A stretch of DNA of 64,000 nt from an uncultured Faecalibacterium sp. (GCA_934533135.1 CAKTBG010000001.1:62001-126000); one strand, 5' to 3'. Shown: positions 7,879 through 16,288, counted from the stretch's first letter. The notes: a model not told the origin generated them from the sequence alone. Program-made: numbers and translations.

Positions 7879-8817
7879 ATGGAAGAACTCACCATCCAGA
7901 TTCAGAAACCCATCATCCCGCCGCTGGTCTGGAACAAAGAAGCCGTTGAAGCCTACGTCAACGAAGCTCTGGAAAAGTACGTCGGCATTGTCTACACCGA
8001 TGACATGATCGACGACGCAAAGAAAGACCGGGCGAAGCTCAACGCGCTGGAAAAGCAGCTGGTAAAGGCTTTCACGGCCACGAAAGATGTTTACCTTGGC
8101 CCGCTGACCGAACTGGAAACCGTAACCAAAGATCTGCGGCAGAAAATCAAGAAAACGTCCGGGGAAATCGACACACAGGTCAAATCTTACGAGGACGCAC
8201 TGAAGCAGGACAAAAAGAACGACCTCTATCGTGTTTACACCACCGCCGCTGGCGCGCTGGCCGTTCTCGTACCGTTCGAGAAGATTTTCAATGAACGCTG
8301 GCTTAACAAGACCTACGCTTTCAGCACCGCCGAAAAGGAGCTGAAAACCATCATCGAGGAAAAGCGGCTGGAGCTGGACGATCTGGCCGACGACTGCGAA
8401 CCCGGCGAGGAATACGAAGCCGTAAAGCGGGCCTACCTCAAGAACTTGTCCATGAAAGAAGCCCGCGCCGAGCGCAAGGCGTTCCGCGACTTCAAAGCCC
8501 AGCAGGAGCAGGCAGCGGCAGCAAAGGCCGCCGAGGAAGCCGCCCGCCGCGCCGCGCCTGTTATCCAGCGTCCCACCGCCGAAGACCTTGAAATCAAAGC
8601 GCAGGCCGCCCAGAACGTCGAGATGTCAAAGATCATCGACGACAACGGCCGTCTGGACTTTTCCTCTCTCCGCGCTGCACAACCTGAGCCGCAGCCGGAA
8701 CCCGTGCAGCAGCCCAAAGTATTTGAGCGCACCTTGCACGTCCGCTATACCGCCGAGCAGGGCCGGGAGCTGATCGCAGCTCTGGATAAAATCGGCCTTG
8801 AATACAAACTGATCTAA
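7879..8817 (+). CDS. DUF1351 phage recombination-associated protein
   Basis: 312 residues from the ATG at 7879; AGGAGG (7866-7871) is 7 nt before it but only 1 nt before the earlier ATG at 7873. The N-terminal ~200 residues resemble DUF1351: a long helical segment (IVYTDDMIDDAKKDRAKLNA) and KDVYLGPLTELETVTKDLR. The C-terminal part has an Ala/Glu-rich coil and an RTLHVRYTAEQGRELIAAL tail. DUF1351 proteins are routinely found directly upstream of Bet/RecT annealing proteins, as here, and are thought to assist recombination. Confidence 0.85.
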   Translation: MEELTIQIQKPIIPPLVWNKEAVEAYVNEALEKYVGIVYTDDMIDDAKKDRAKLNALEKQLVKAFTATKDVYLGPLTELETVTKDLRQKIKKTSGEIDTQVKSYEDALKQDKKNDLYRVYTTAAGALAVLVPFEKIFNERWLNKTYAFSTAEKELKTIIEEKRLELDDLADDCEPGEEYEAVKRAYLKNLSMKEARAERKAFRDFKAQQEQAAAAKAAEEAARRAAPVIQRPTAEDLEIKAQAAQNVEMSKIIDDNGRLDFSSLRAAQPEPQPEPVQQPKVFERTLHVRYTAEQGRELIAALDKIGLEYKLI

Positions 8818-8832
8818 CAGGAGGTCAATATT

Positions 8833-9735
8833 ATGGGATTTTCCGTACCGGGGCAGCCCCAAAACACCGCGCCGCGTGGCGCACCCGTCGCAACTTCCAG
8901 AGCCGGTGGCTATGCAGCTCCCACCACCCGCCAGCAGGAAGCCGCCCTTGCAACCGTCGCACCGTCTGAGCCTGTCAAGTATGAAGCAGGCGGCGAAGAA
9001 ATCGAGCTTTCGCCGGAACTTATCAAGGCGTATCTGGTCAACGGCGACGCCGACAAGGTCACAGATCAGGAAGTCATGATGTACTTGAATCTGTGCCGCT
9101 TCAACCACCTGAACCCTTGGCTGAAAGAGGTCTATCTTATCAAGTACGGCGATAAGCCCGCAACGATGGTTCCGGGCAAGGAATCTTTTATGAAGCGGGC
9201 CGAGCGAAACCAGCACTTTGCAGGCATTGAAAGCGGCATTGTCGTCCACAACTCCAACAATAACCAAATCGAGTACCGCGAGGGCAGCGCGGTCTATGAA
9301 GATTTTGGTGAAAAGCTGATCGGCGGCTGGGCCAAAGTCTACCGCACCGACCGTCAGTTCCCGAACTACTCTGAATGTGCCCTCTCTGAATACCTTGGCA
9401 AAAAGGGCAACGGCGAGGTCAACCAGCAGTGGAGCACCAAACCTGCGACCATGATTCGCAAAGTTGCAATGGTGCAAGCTCTCCGCGAAGCGTTCCCGAC
9501 CGACCTTGGCGCGATGTATGCAGCAGAGGAGCAGGGCGTAGAGGAGCCGGACAGCCTGCCGCAGGGCAGCCAGACCGAGCCGACCTTTAACCGCCGCCCG
9601 CGCAAGCCGAAAGCCCCGGCGCGGCCCGACGTCGAAATCATCGACGCCACCCCAAACGATGAAGCCGACCCACTGGCAGCTCTCGAAAACGCTGGCCCTG
9701 AAAGCAGCGATATGCAGGAAGGACAGGAAAAATGA
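8833..9735 (+). CDS. bet: Single-strand annealing protein, Bet/RecT superfamily
   Basis: 300 residues. The Bet core runs from about residue 60 to 225, with LNLCRFNHLNPWLKEVYLIK and KPATMIRKVAMVQALREAFP, both characteristic of phage recombination protein Bet. It anneals complementary single strands during phage replication and recombination. The C-terminal 80 residues are Pro/Glu-rich and disordered-looking. Flanked by DUF1351 and SSB; no exonuclease partner is obvious nearby. AACAGGAGG precedes the ATG. The stop overlaps the ssb start. Confidence 0.93.
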   Translation: MGFSVPGQPQNTAPRGAPVATSRAGGYAAPTTRQQEAALATVAPSEPVKYEAGGEEIELSPELIKAYLVNGDADKVTDQEVMMYLNLCRFNHLNPWLKEVYLIKYGDKPATMVPGKESFMKRAERNQHFAGIESGIVVHNSNNNQIEYREGSAVYEDFGEKLIGGWAKVYRTDRQFPNYSECALSEYLGKKGNGEVNQQWSTKPATMIRKVAMVQALREAFPTDLGAMYAAEEQGVEEPDSLPQGSQTEPTFNRRPRKPKAPARPDVEIIDATPNDEADPLAALENAGPESSDMQEGQEK

Positions 9736-10277
9736 TCTGCACAAGTAAAACAGGCGTCCTTGTTTATGGTGAGCTTGCCAAAGAGCCGGAATTTAAGCGG
9801 CTCCAGAATGGCAGCTACCTGATGAAGCTGAACATCCGCTATGACAGCGAAAAGAACGAAGCAGGGAAGTGGCTTGGAAAATTCATTGACGTCAATATCT
9901 GGCGCGTGGACGTTAACCTCTGGGATGATATGCTCCACAAGGGCGATAATGTCATTGCCAGCGGCAAAAAGGTCGAGCCGCACGAACACAACGGCAAAAC
10001 CTATTACCAGCTCGACGCCGAGGACGTCACCCCATCCGGCAAAACACAACTGCGCTGGCTGCAACAGGCCATCAACGCCGTTTGGAGCGCAGGCCCCACA
10101 CCGGCAGCCACTGAACCGCCCCAGCCGGAACCGCAGCAGCAGGCCGCCCCGCCCGCGCCCCGCGCTGCTGCACCTGCACAACCCGCCCAGCAGCCCGAAA
10201 GCACCCAGCCTGCCCGCCAGTACACCGAGGACGAAATGCGAATCATCGAGGGCGACGACGATGATCTGCCGTTCTAA
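9732..10277 (+). CDS. ssb: Single-stranded DNA-binding protein
   Basis: 181 residues: an OB-fold of about 110 residues (VYGELAKEPEFKRL, FIDVNIWRVD, LHKGDNVIASGKK), a Pro/Gln/Ala-rich linker, and the acidic tip DDDDLPF that recruits partner proteins. Coupled by ATGA to bet. Its role is to coat phage single strands during replication and annealing. Confidence 0.95.
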   Translation: MICTSKTGVLVYGELAKEPEFKRLQNGSYLMKLNIRYDSEKNEAGKWLGKFIDVNIWRVDVNLWDDMLHKGDNVIASGKKVEPHEHNGKTYYQLDAEDVTPSGKTQLRWLQQAINAVWSAGPTPAATEPPQPEPQQQAAPPAPRAAAPAQPAQQPESTQPARQYTEDEMRIIEGDDDDLPF

Positions 10278-10289
10278 GGAGGGCGCACG

Positions 10290-11117
10290 ATGGCAACATA
10301 CAGACAGATATACATATCCTTTTGGAGCGACACGAAAGTCTGTGATGACTTTTCGCCGGAGGACAAGTATTTCTACATCTACCTGCTGACCAACCCTCAC
10401 ACCAATATCTGCGGATGCTACGAGATCAGCTCCAGCCAGATGGCGCAGGAGCTTGGCTACAACGAAGAATCGGTCAAAAAGCTGCTGCGCCGCATGGAGC
10501 AGACGCATGATGTCATCCGCTACAACTGGCAGAAAAAAGAACTCCTGATCCTGAACTGGCACAAGTACAACTGGACGAAAAGCCCGAAAATGGTTTCGGC
10601 CGTCCGCGCCGTGGCCCAGTACATCAAGACCGACGAATACCGGGTCTATATCCTGTCCACGCTTGAACGCACCATCAGCGGCCAGAAAGAACCCGCCCCG
10701 CAGCCTGCGGCGGCGGGCACTCTTTCCCCGGCGACCCCTGCACAGCCCGCAGCCATCACCGCCCACCAGAAGACGGACGAAGAAGAAACCATGAGCCGCA
10801 TGGTAGCATCTTACGAGCAGAACATCGGCCCGATCAAACGCGCTGTATTCGACGCTATGCGGACGTGGTGGCTGTCAAAGGGCGTCGAGCCTGACATGAT
10901 CTGCGCCGCGATGGATGAAGCGGCCATGCAGAACGCCCCGAACTGGACATACGCCGAGGGCATCTTGCGCCGCTGTCTTTCCGCAGGTATCACCACGCTG
11001 GCCGGATTCCGGGCAGATCAAAAGCACTTCCAGAGCAAACGAAAAGGAGGTACGCCCGCCGCGCCCGCTGACCAACAGGAAGAACCCAGCCTGTACGCGG
11101 CGTTTGGCATGAACTGA
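10290..11117 (+). CDS. DnaD-like phage replication initiation protein
   Basis: 275 residues. The N-terminus has a winged-helix feel (YISFWSDTKVCDDFSPEDKY, SSQMAQELGYNEESVKKLLR), as in replisome organisers. A Pro/Ala linker and a C-terminal DnaD-like domain follow, with MRTWWLSKGVEPDMICAAMD and NWTYAEGILRRC. It is followed directly by a DnaC-like loader, the usual DnaD-DnaC pair that opens the origin and loads the host helicase. AAGGAGGGC precedes the ATG. Confidence 0.88.
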   Translation: MATYRQIYISFWSDTKVCDDFSPEDKYFYIYLLTNPHTNICGCYEISSSQMAQELGYNEESVKKLLRRMEQTHDVIRYNWQKKELLILNWHKYNWTKSPKMVSAVRAVAQYIKTDEYRVYILSTLERTISGQKEPAPQPAAAGTLSPATPAQPAAITAHQKTDEEETMSRMVASYEQNIGPIKRAVFDAMRTWWLSKGVEPDMICAAMDEAAMQNAPNWTYAEGILRRCLSAGITTLAGFRADQKHFQSKRKGGTPAAPADQQEEPSLYAAFGMN

Positions 11118-11118
11118 T

Positions 11119-11967
11119 ATGAGCATCGAATCCGCATTGAATCAGGTCGTGCAGCAGGCGCAGGCCGCCCAGAGCGTCGCCCCGGACGACTACAAAGACC
11201 CCAAAACTGGGCTTTTGATGTGCGGCAAGTGCCATACCCCGAAGCAGTACCATTTCCACAACGCAGCCTTTGATCTGGGCCTTGTCCCGGTGATGTGCGA
11301 CTGCCAACGGGCAGCCCACGACGCCGAACAGCAGAAACGCCGGGAATCCGAGCGGGAAATGCTCACAGCACGGCGCAAAGCGGCCTGTTTTGGAGCCAAC
11401 GACCGAAAGGCAGCATACACCTTTGACACCGACGACCGCGCAAACACAGCGGCCACCAACGCGGCGCAGGGCTATGTCCGACACTTCACCGAAATGCGGG
11501 AAAAGGGACGCGGCCTGTTTTTCATCGGGCCGTGCGGCACTGGCAAAACCTTTTTGGCCTGCTGCATCGCAAACGCTCTGCTGGATAAAGGCTACACCGT
11601 CAAGGTGTCCACCTTTGCCGACATCGCCAATCGCCTGCAAGGGACGTTCGACAAAGAATCCATCTACGACGACCTCAACGCCGTTGACCTGCTGATTCTG
11701 GACGACCTCAACGCCGAGCGCGACACCTCTTTCATGCAGGAGATCGTGTTCACAGTCATTGACAACCGCTGCGCCGCTCAAAAGCCCCTGATCGTCACGT
11801 CCAACATCACACCGTCCGAATTTGCAAACCCCGACACCATCGAACGCCGCCGCGTTTTCAGCCGCCTGCAAGAAGTCTGCATCCCGGTGGAAGTCAACGG
11901 CAAAGACCGCCGCCGCGAAGCCATGATGAAAAGCTGCCGCGACGATCTCGCTTTCCTCAACACATAA
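11119..11967 (+). CDS. DnaC-like helicase loader, AAA+ ATPase
   Basis: 282 residues. An N-terminal Cys/His cluster (CGKCHTPKQYHFH, later MCDCQ) looks like a zinc site. The AAA+ domain has Walker A GPCGTGKT (about residue 137), Walker B LLILDDL and sensor-1 IVTSN. It probably delivers the host DnaB helicase to the phage origin together with the DnaD-like protein next door. The start overlaps the end of that gene closely. Confidence 0.92.
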   Translation: MSIESALNQVVQQAQAAQSVAPDDYKDPKTGLLMCGKCHTPKQYHFHNAAFDLGLVPVMCDCQRAAHDAEQQKRRESEREMLTARRKAACFGANDRKAAYTFDTDDRANTAATNAAQGYVRHFTEMREKGRGLFFIGPCGTGKTFLACCIANALLDKGYTVKVSTFADIANRLQGTFDKESIYDDLNAVDLLILDDLNAERDTSFMQEIVFTVIDNRCAAQKPLIVTSNITPSEFANPDTIERRRVFSRLQEVCIPVEVNGKDRRREAMMKSCRDDLAFLNT

Positions 11968-11979
11968 AGGAGAATCCGT

Positions 11980-12165
11980 ATGAAGTACGATATTGAACTC
12001 CGCATATTCAGCAAGGAAGACCGCCGCACCATCGCGGCCATCCTGTCAGACAACGGCTATGACGTCGGCCAGCACACCAAAAAGGCCGGCAAAACTGGCC
12101 GTTCGACCGTCTATTGCATCCACGCAACGGACACGAAAAAGGAGGACACCCCCAATGAAGTATAA
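11980..12165 (+). CDS. Small phage protein of unknown function
   Basis: 61 residues; AAAGGAG precedes the ATG. Beta-alpha pattern (YDIELRIFSKEDRRTIAAIL, then GRSTVYCIHATD) resembling a small ferredoxin-like fold. Sits in the replication operon and overlaps the next gene. No family recognised. Confidence 0.65.
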   Translation: MKYDIELRIFSKEDRRTIAAILSDNGYDVGQHTKKAGKTGRSTVYCIHATDTKKEDTPNEV

Positions 12166-12457
12166 GCCCCTGACCGCCACGGTTGACGCCTACCAGCTTA
12201 CCAAAGACTACGCCACCGATTCCCCGAAATGGGTGCGTGACCGCATCGGCACCCGCCTGTTCGAGAATACCACCATCCGGGACGGCGCAGTCCGCTTTGA
12301 TGGTCTGACGTCCATCATCCAGAACCGCAAGCTGCGCGAACGCATGACCGCCCGCCCCGGTGACTACCTCGTTCGGATGCAGGACGGCAACGTGGCAGTC
12401 TACACGAAGCGCAACTTTGAAGCCCTCTACGCCCCGGCAGAGGGGCAGCAGGCATGA
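12155..12457 (+). CDS. Phage protein of unknown function
   Basis: 100 residues from the ATG at 12155, with AAGGAGG 9 nt upstream. Motifs KPLTATVDAYQLTKDY and GDYLVRMQDGNVAVYTKRNF recall small phage proteins whose C-terminus reads 'GDwiv...G...v.....F...Y'. The role is unknown. The stop overlaps the rusA start. Confidence 0.7.
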   Translation: MKYKPLTATVDAYQLTKDYATDSPKWVRDRIGTRLFENTTIRDGAVRFDGLTSIIQNRKLRERMTARPGDYLVRMQDGNVAVYTKRNFEALYAPAEGQQA

Positions 12458-12873
12458 TTATTGCTTTCGCTGTCCCCGGAGAGCCGAAAGGCAAGGCCCG
12501 CCCACGCACCGTCCAAATCGCGGGCCATGCCAGCACCTACACCCCAAAGGAAACGGTCATGTATGAAAATCTGGTGCGGCTCTATTACCAGCAGGCCGCC
12601 AGAGGATTGCGGCTTTCCGGCCCCATACAGGCCGAAATCGTCAGCTATTCATCCGTCCCGAAATCCACCTCAAAAAAGAAAAGAGCCTTGATGCTTGACA
12701 TCAAGACCCTTTGCCAGAAGAAGCCAGACGTTGATAATCTGGCGAAAATCGTTTTGGACTCTCTGAATAAAATCGCCTACGACGACGATGCGCAGGTCTG
12801 CCGCCTGCTGGTCGAAAAGCGATACGGGGAGACCCCTCAAGTGCTTGTCAGATTGAGCGAGCTGGAACCATGA
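12454..12873 (+). CDS. rusA: RusA-family Holliday junction resolvase
   Basis: 139 residues. The family signature KKPDVDNLAKIVLDSLN is present with its metal-binding aspartates; KGKARPRTV near the N-terminus and AYDDDAQVCRL near the C-terminus are also typical. It cuts four-way junctions formed during recombination-driven phage replication. ATGA overlaps on both sides place it tightly in the operon. Confidence 0.93.
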   Translation: MIIAFAVPGEPKGKARPRTVQIAGHASTYTPKETVMYENLVRLYYQQAARGLRLSGPIQAEIVSYSSVPKSTSKKKRALMLDIKTLCQKKPDVDNLAKIVLDSLNKIAYDDDAQVCRLLVEKRYGETPQVLVRLSELEP

Positions 12874-13019
12874 AGATTTTATACTACATCTTAGCGTTTG
12901 CCATGGGCTACTTTTTCCGAATGAGCGGGAAGGCCCACAAAAAGCACGACCAGCACAACACCCACGAGGATGAACTTATCAGGCGCGAGCAAGAAGCCGA
13001 AACTTTCGGCGATCTTTGA
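12870..13019 (+). CDS. Small single-pass membrane protein
   Basis: 49 residues. The N-terminal KILYYILAFAMGYFF is a membrane helix, followed by a His/Lys/Glu-rich tail (GKAHKKHDQHNTHEDE). The ATG overlaps the rusA stop. Function unknown. Confidence 0.65.
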   Translation: MKILYYILAFAMGYFFRMSGKAHKKHDQHNTHEDELIRREQEAETFGDL

Positions 13020-13033
13020 AAGGAGCATCATCA

Positions 13034-13519
13034 ATGGCCATCCAGAACTATGAAGAAATGTCCATCACGTCCCCGGCCTTTAACACCGTCCGCGAAGCCT
13101 TTGACATTGCATTGCAGCGGCTTTTGAAGAAGATGGAGAAGTCCAAGATGGACGAGGGCCAGATTGCCCTCAACGTCACCGTCACCAACGAGGACGTCTT
13201 TAGCGACGGCGATGCAGAGCTGGGCGACACGGGCGGCCCGGAAAAGAAACCTGTCCTCAAATATAAGATCACGACCACTGTCCCCATCAAGGACACCGAC
13301 GACGGAAAGACCGACACCGGCATGGCACTTGTCTGGGACAAAGACCTTGGCCGCTATGTGCTGGTCTACATGGCCACGAACCAGACCTCTATGTACGACA
13401 ACCCGCCCGCAGGCGGCCCCAAGCAGACCACCATGGACGCCGATCACCAGATCGGGCAGGGGACGGGCGCTCTGATCGACATCAGCACATTCAGGTCGGA
13501 TGATACCGACGACGAATAA
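13034..13519 (+). CDS. Phage protein of unknown function
   Basis: 161 residues from the ATG at 13034, preceded by GAAAGGAGC. Begins with a helical segment (FDIALQRLLKKMEKSKMDEG), then alternating beta-like stretches (IALNVTVTNEDVF, KYKITTTVPIKD, RYVLVYMATNQ). Soluble. Similar proteins occur in Clostridia prophage replication operons without assigned function. Confidence 0.7.
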   Translation: MAIQNYEEMSITSPAFNTVREAFDIALQRLLKKMEKSKMDEGQIALNVTVTNEDVFSDGDAELGDTGGPEKKPVLKYKITTTVPIKDTDDGKTDTGMALVWDKDLGRYVLVYMATNQTSMYDNPPAGGPKQTTMDADHQIGQGTGALIDISTFRSDDTDDE

Positions 13520-13636
13520 CCACCACCGGGCAGCTTTTGGGCATAAAAAGAGCCGCCCACCCTCAAACCTCAAACGGTCTAAAGATGAACGGCGCCGGAC
13601 AACCGTTATTATACCATTTGAGCGGAGGAAATGCAA

Positions 13637-14101
13637 GTGCAGCAGTCAGCGAAAGATCGGCTTTCCGAATACCTGCCGATGGCAATGGAAAATAAAAATC
13701 GGCTTGCCCGCTTGAATGATATGCGGGACGCCGCCGGGGGCCTGACAGGTATACCCGAAAGCGACGGCAGCGCACACACGGCCGGGAACAGTCATAAGAT
13801 GGAAGCCGCGGTCGAACGCTACCTCGAATACGAAAAGAAGATTCAGCCGCTTTTGAAAGCCAACGCCGACAAGATGGCCAAGCTGGAAAGCATGGTCGAT
13901 TCCATCCCCGACGGCTTACAGCGCGAAGTCCTGCGCCTGCGGTACATGGACGCCGAAAGTGAGGACACCTGCCGGCCGAAAAAATGGAACGCCGTTGCCC
14001 TCACGCTTTACGGCAGCGACGACCGAAAATACATCGAAGCTGTCCACCGCATCCACAAAAAAGCCATTTTGACCCTAGAAAACACAGAAAATGTACCATA
14101 A
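13637..14101 (+). CDS. Sigma-70 region-4-like late regulator (DUF1492/ArpU type)
   Basis: 154 residues from GTG 13637; the SD GGAGG (13624-13628) is 8 nt away, whereas the upstream ATG (13631) is only 2 nt away. The order of parts is that of DUF1492/ArpU-like late regulators: a helical N-terminus (RLSEYLPMAMENKNRLARLN), a middle helix (YEKKIQPLLKANADKMAKLE), then DGLQREVLRLRYMDAES and a degenerate HTH ending in VHRIHKKAI. These activate transcription of packaging, head and tail genes. Three tandem 10-bp repeats and a promoter-like site begin exactly at its stop codon. Confidence 0.78.
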   Translation: MQQSAKDRLSEYLPMAMENKNRLARLNDMRDAAGGLTGIPESDGSAHTAGNSHKMEAAVERYLEYEKKIQPLLKANADKMAKLESMVDSIPDGLQREVLRLRYMDAESEDTCRPKKWNAVALTLYGSDDRKYIEAVHRIHKKAILTLENTENVP

Positions 14102-14160
14102 ATGAGTGTAAATGAGTATAAATGAGGTAGATTGCGCATACAAATCTGTGATACTATCAC
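14099..14160 (+). promoter_or_regulatory. Probable late promoter with three 10-bp iterons
   Basis: TAAATGAGTG (14099-14108), TAAATGAGTA (14109-14118) and TAAATGAGGT (14119-14128) are head-to-tail at one per helical turn. A -10-like TACTAT follows at about 14152, with TAGATT 18 bp upstream as a weak -35. The layout fits activator-dependent transcription, with the adjacent ArpU-like protein as probable activator. Confidence 0.6.
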
Positions 14161-14243
14161 AATGCGAAAAGCGAAAGGGAGCTTCCGACACTCCCAGACG
14201 CCGGATGCAAAGAGAATAGCGCACTCATTCTTTTCTCTGCCCT

Positions 14244-14281
14244 ACCACCTGACCGCAGCAGCGGCCGGGTGGTTCTTTTTT
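14244..14281 (+). terminator. Leader terminator between the late promoter and the first late gene
   Basis: ACCACC (14244-14249) pairs with GGTGGT (14268-14273), with an inner CCGC/GCGG helix and loop AGCA, followed by a T-rich tail. Transcripts from about 14160 would end here after ~120 nt unless antiterminated. The rest of 14102-14343 holds no gene. Confidence 0.7.
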
Positions 14282-14343
14282 GCGCAGAAATCGGGATGGG
14301 CCAGCGCAAAAGGGCAAAATAAACCTGAAAGGAGGAAAGAACT

Positions 14344-14679
14344 GTGTACTACATCATTTGCAAACTGGACGTTCCCGGCTTCCATAACTGGCCGGACGCC
14401 CCGGCGGGCCTTGAATACCTGCGCAGCATCCACCGCCATGTGTTCAATATCACCGCCAGGATTCCCGTTACCCACGACAACCGCGATCTGGAAATCATCC
14501 AGACACAGAACCGCATCCACCATTTTCTGTCCGACCGTTTCGGCGACGAAAACGGCCACATGATGCTTGGCTCCATGTCCTGCGAAATGCTGGCGAAGCT
14601 GATCGCTGATACTTTCGGCTGCACCGAAGTCACCGTGCAGGAAGATGGGCAGGGAGGTGGCGTCTATGTTAGGGAGTAA
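14344..14679 (+). CDS. QueD/PTPS-fold protein (6-carboxytetrahydropterin synthase-like)
   Basis: 111 residues. His14, His30 and His32 (GFHNW and HRH motifs) line up with the three zinc ligands of QueD (AAH and HGH). The C-terminal SCEMLAKLIADTFG and TVQEDGQGGGVYVRE match the QueD ending, including the substrate-binding Glu. The catalytic Cys before HxH and the Asp-His pair are not visible, so activity may differ or be lost. QueD makes 6-carboxytetrahydropterin on the way to preQ0. The first gene of a three-gene 7-deazaguanine-type cluster. RBS AAAGGAGG. Confidence 0.65.
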   Translation: MYYIICKLDVPGFHNWPDAPAGLEYLRSIHRHVFNITARIPVTHDNRDLEIIQTQNRIHHFLSDRFGDENGHMMLGSMSCEMLAKLIADTFGCTEVTVQEDGQGGGVYVRE

Positions 14680-15559
14680 CGTCAAAGTTCATTTTGCCGG
14701 AAGCGATGGCAGCAAGGAAAACTTTTGCGCCCTTGTTGCGGCAGATACCCGCTACCGCCTGTACAGCTGCTATAACTACATCGTCAACAAGAAGCCCGAC
14801 GATGATTTCAGGCTGCCGGAAGATGATATTATTCTGGAACAGCAGAAGCAGCAGAAACACGTCATTCAGGATTCGGGCCTGTTCACCCTGATGTTTGGTG
14901 CCAGCAAGGGCCAGCAGCAGACCATCTCGACCCTGACCGAATGGCAGGACAAGCTCATTGCCTTTGTCAAGCAGAACCACATCACCGCATCCTGCGTCGA
15001 GATCGACTGTCAGAAAGTCCTTGGCCCGGAAGAAGCGTGGTATTTCCGTCAGCGCATGAGAGATCTTCTGCCCGAAAACAAGCAAATCAACGTCTTTCAT
15101 TTTGAGGACGGCTTGAAAGGCCTTGACCGCCTGATCGAATTTGCCGATTACATCGCCGTCAGCGTCCCGGAATGGCGCATTGTAAAGCCCGCAACCCACA
15201 AGCAGGATATACGCTACATCACCCACTACATCAAAAACAAGAAGCCGGAGATCGACATCCATTTGCTTGGCTGCACCGACTTCAAAATCATCCGCGAGAA
15301 CAATTTCTGCACATCGGCCGATAGCACGAGCTGGCTGTCCGGCGTGAAGTACGGATATTTCAACGATGGTATCAAAAAAGAACACATCCGCAATTTTAAG
15401 CGCAGCCTGTACAACGAGCGCGAAGCACAGGTAAAGGCTATGATGCTGGCCCGTGGCATCGAGCCGACAGGCAAAAAGCTGGTATATACCACAAACGCCA
15501 GCCTTTGCGCGACCATCTGCAAAGACCTGTATGCCCGCACCTGCGGCCCGCAGGACTGA
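14666..15559 (+). CDS. dpdA: TGT-like base-exchange enzyme, probable DNA 7-deazaguanine transglycosylase (DpdA-like)
   Basis: 297 residues from ATG 14666 (GGAGG 8 nt upstream; an earlier in-frame ATG at 14645 is less likely). QDSGLFTLMFG (Asp69) resembles the DSGGFQ motif of TGT. IDIHLLGC followed by SADSTSW (Asp219) matches the position of the TGT nucleophile after its LGVG motif. No CxCxxC zinc site like that of host tgt at 62379 is present, as expected for DpdA. DpdA proteins swap guanine in DNA for preQ0 or a derivative. The neighbours, a QueD-fold protein and YhhQ transporter, strengthen the call. A different TGT-fold activity is possible. Confidence 0.72.
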   Translation: MLGSNVKVHFAGSDGSKENFCALVAADTRYRLYSCYNYIVNKKPDDDFRLPEDDIILEQQKQQKHVIQDSGLFTLMFGASKGQQQTISTLTEWQDKLIAFVKQNHITASCVEIDCQKVLGPEEAWYFRQRMRDLLPENKQINVFHFEDGLKGLDRLIEFADYIAVSVPEWRIVKPATHKQDIRYITHYIKNKKPEIDIHLLGCTDFKIIRENNFCTSADSTSWLSGVKYGYFNDGIKKEHIRNFKRSLYNEREAQVKAMMLARGIEPTGKKLVYTTNASLCATICKDLYARTCGPQD

Positions 15560-15577
15560 ACCAAAAGGAGAAGCACA

Positions 15578-16288
15578 ATGAAAAAAAACGACAAGAACTA
15601 TTCCATCCTGCTGACCCTGTTCGTGATCTCCATCGTCATTGCGAACGTCGTCGGCAGCCGCACCATTACCACCGGCATCCACCTTGGCCCCATCACCCTG
15701 TCCACATCCGGCGGCGCGATCACCTACGCTGTCACGTTCCTGTGTACCGACATCGTCGGCGAAATCTGGGGCCGCAAGAAAGCGCAGAGCATGGTTTTCT
15801 TTGGCTTTGTAGGCCAGATTTTCGCAACCATCACAATTATCCTTACAGGCTGGTGCAGAGCAGTAGACCCTGTTATTGATGGCGCATACCAGACGCTTTT
15901 AGGCCAGAACTGGGTTTTCGTCATCGGCAGCCTGTGCGCCTACTACGCATCCCAGAGCTGGGACGTCTTTGTGTTCCACAAAATCCGCGATGCCTACATC
16001 CGCAAGCACGGCGACGTCAAGGGCGGTCGCTGGATTTGGAACAACGGCTCCACCTGCACAAGCCAGATCATCGACACCGCCATTTACGCCTTTATCAGTT
16101 TTGGTCTGGGCCTTGGCTGGGCATTTACCCCGGAGGGCCGCATGAACCTTATCGGCATGATGATCGGTCAGTATCTGCTTAAAGCCTGCCTTGCTCTGGC
16201 AGATACGCCGTTCTTCTATTTCTTCACCCGCCGGGAGGTAACAGAACATGGCAATGAATATCAGGAGAATGCAGCTTGCCGATCTTAA
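15578..16288 (+). CDS. yhhQ: YhhQ/VUT-family queuosine-precursor transporter
   Basis: 236 residues, mostly membrane helices (about six). Family hallmarks: IANVVGSRTI near residue 21, GGAITYAVTFLCTDIVGEIW, then GRKKAQ. Later, IWNNGSTCTSQIIDTAIYAF is the conserved second half with Asp in the membrane. YhhQ takes up preQ0/preQ1 or queuine-type bases. In a phage lacking the rest of preQ0 synthesis it could feed the DpdA-like enzyme. AAAGGAG precedes the ATG; the end overlaps the next gene by 41 nt. Confidence 0.88.
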   Translation: MKKNDKNYSILLTLFVISIVIANVVGSRTITTGIHLGPITLSTSGGAITYAVTFLCTDIVGEIWGRKKAQSMVFFGFVGQIFATITIILTGWCRAVDPVIDGAYQTLLGQNWVFVIGSLCAYYASQSWDVFVFHKIRDAYIRKHGDVKGGRWIWNNGSTCTSQIIDTAIYAFISFGLGLGWAFTPEGRMNLIGMMIGQYLLKACLALADTPFFYFFTRREVTEHGNEYQENAACRS

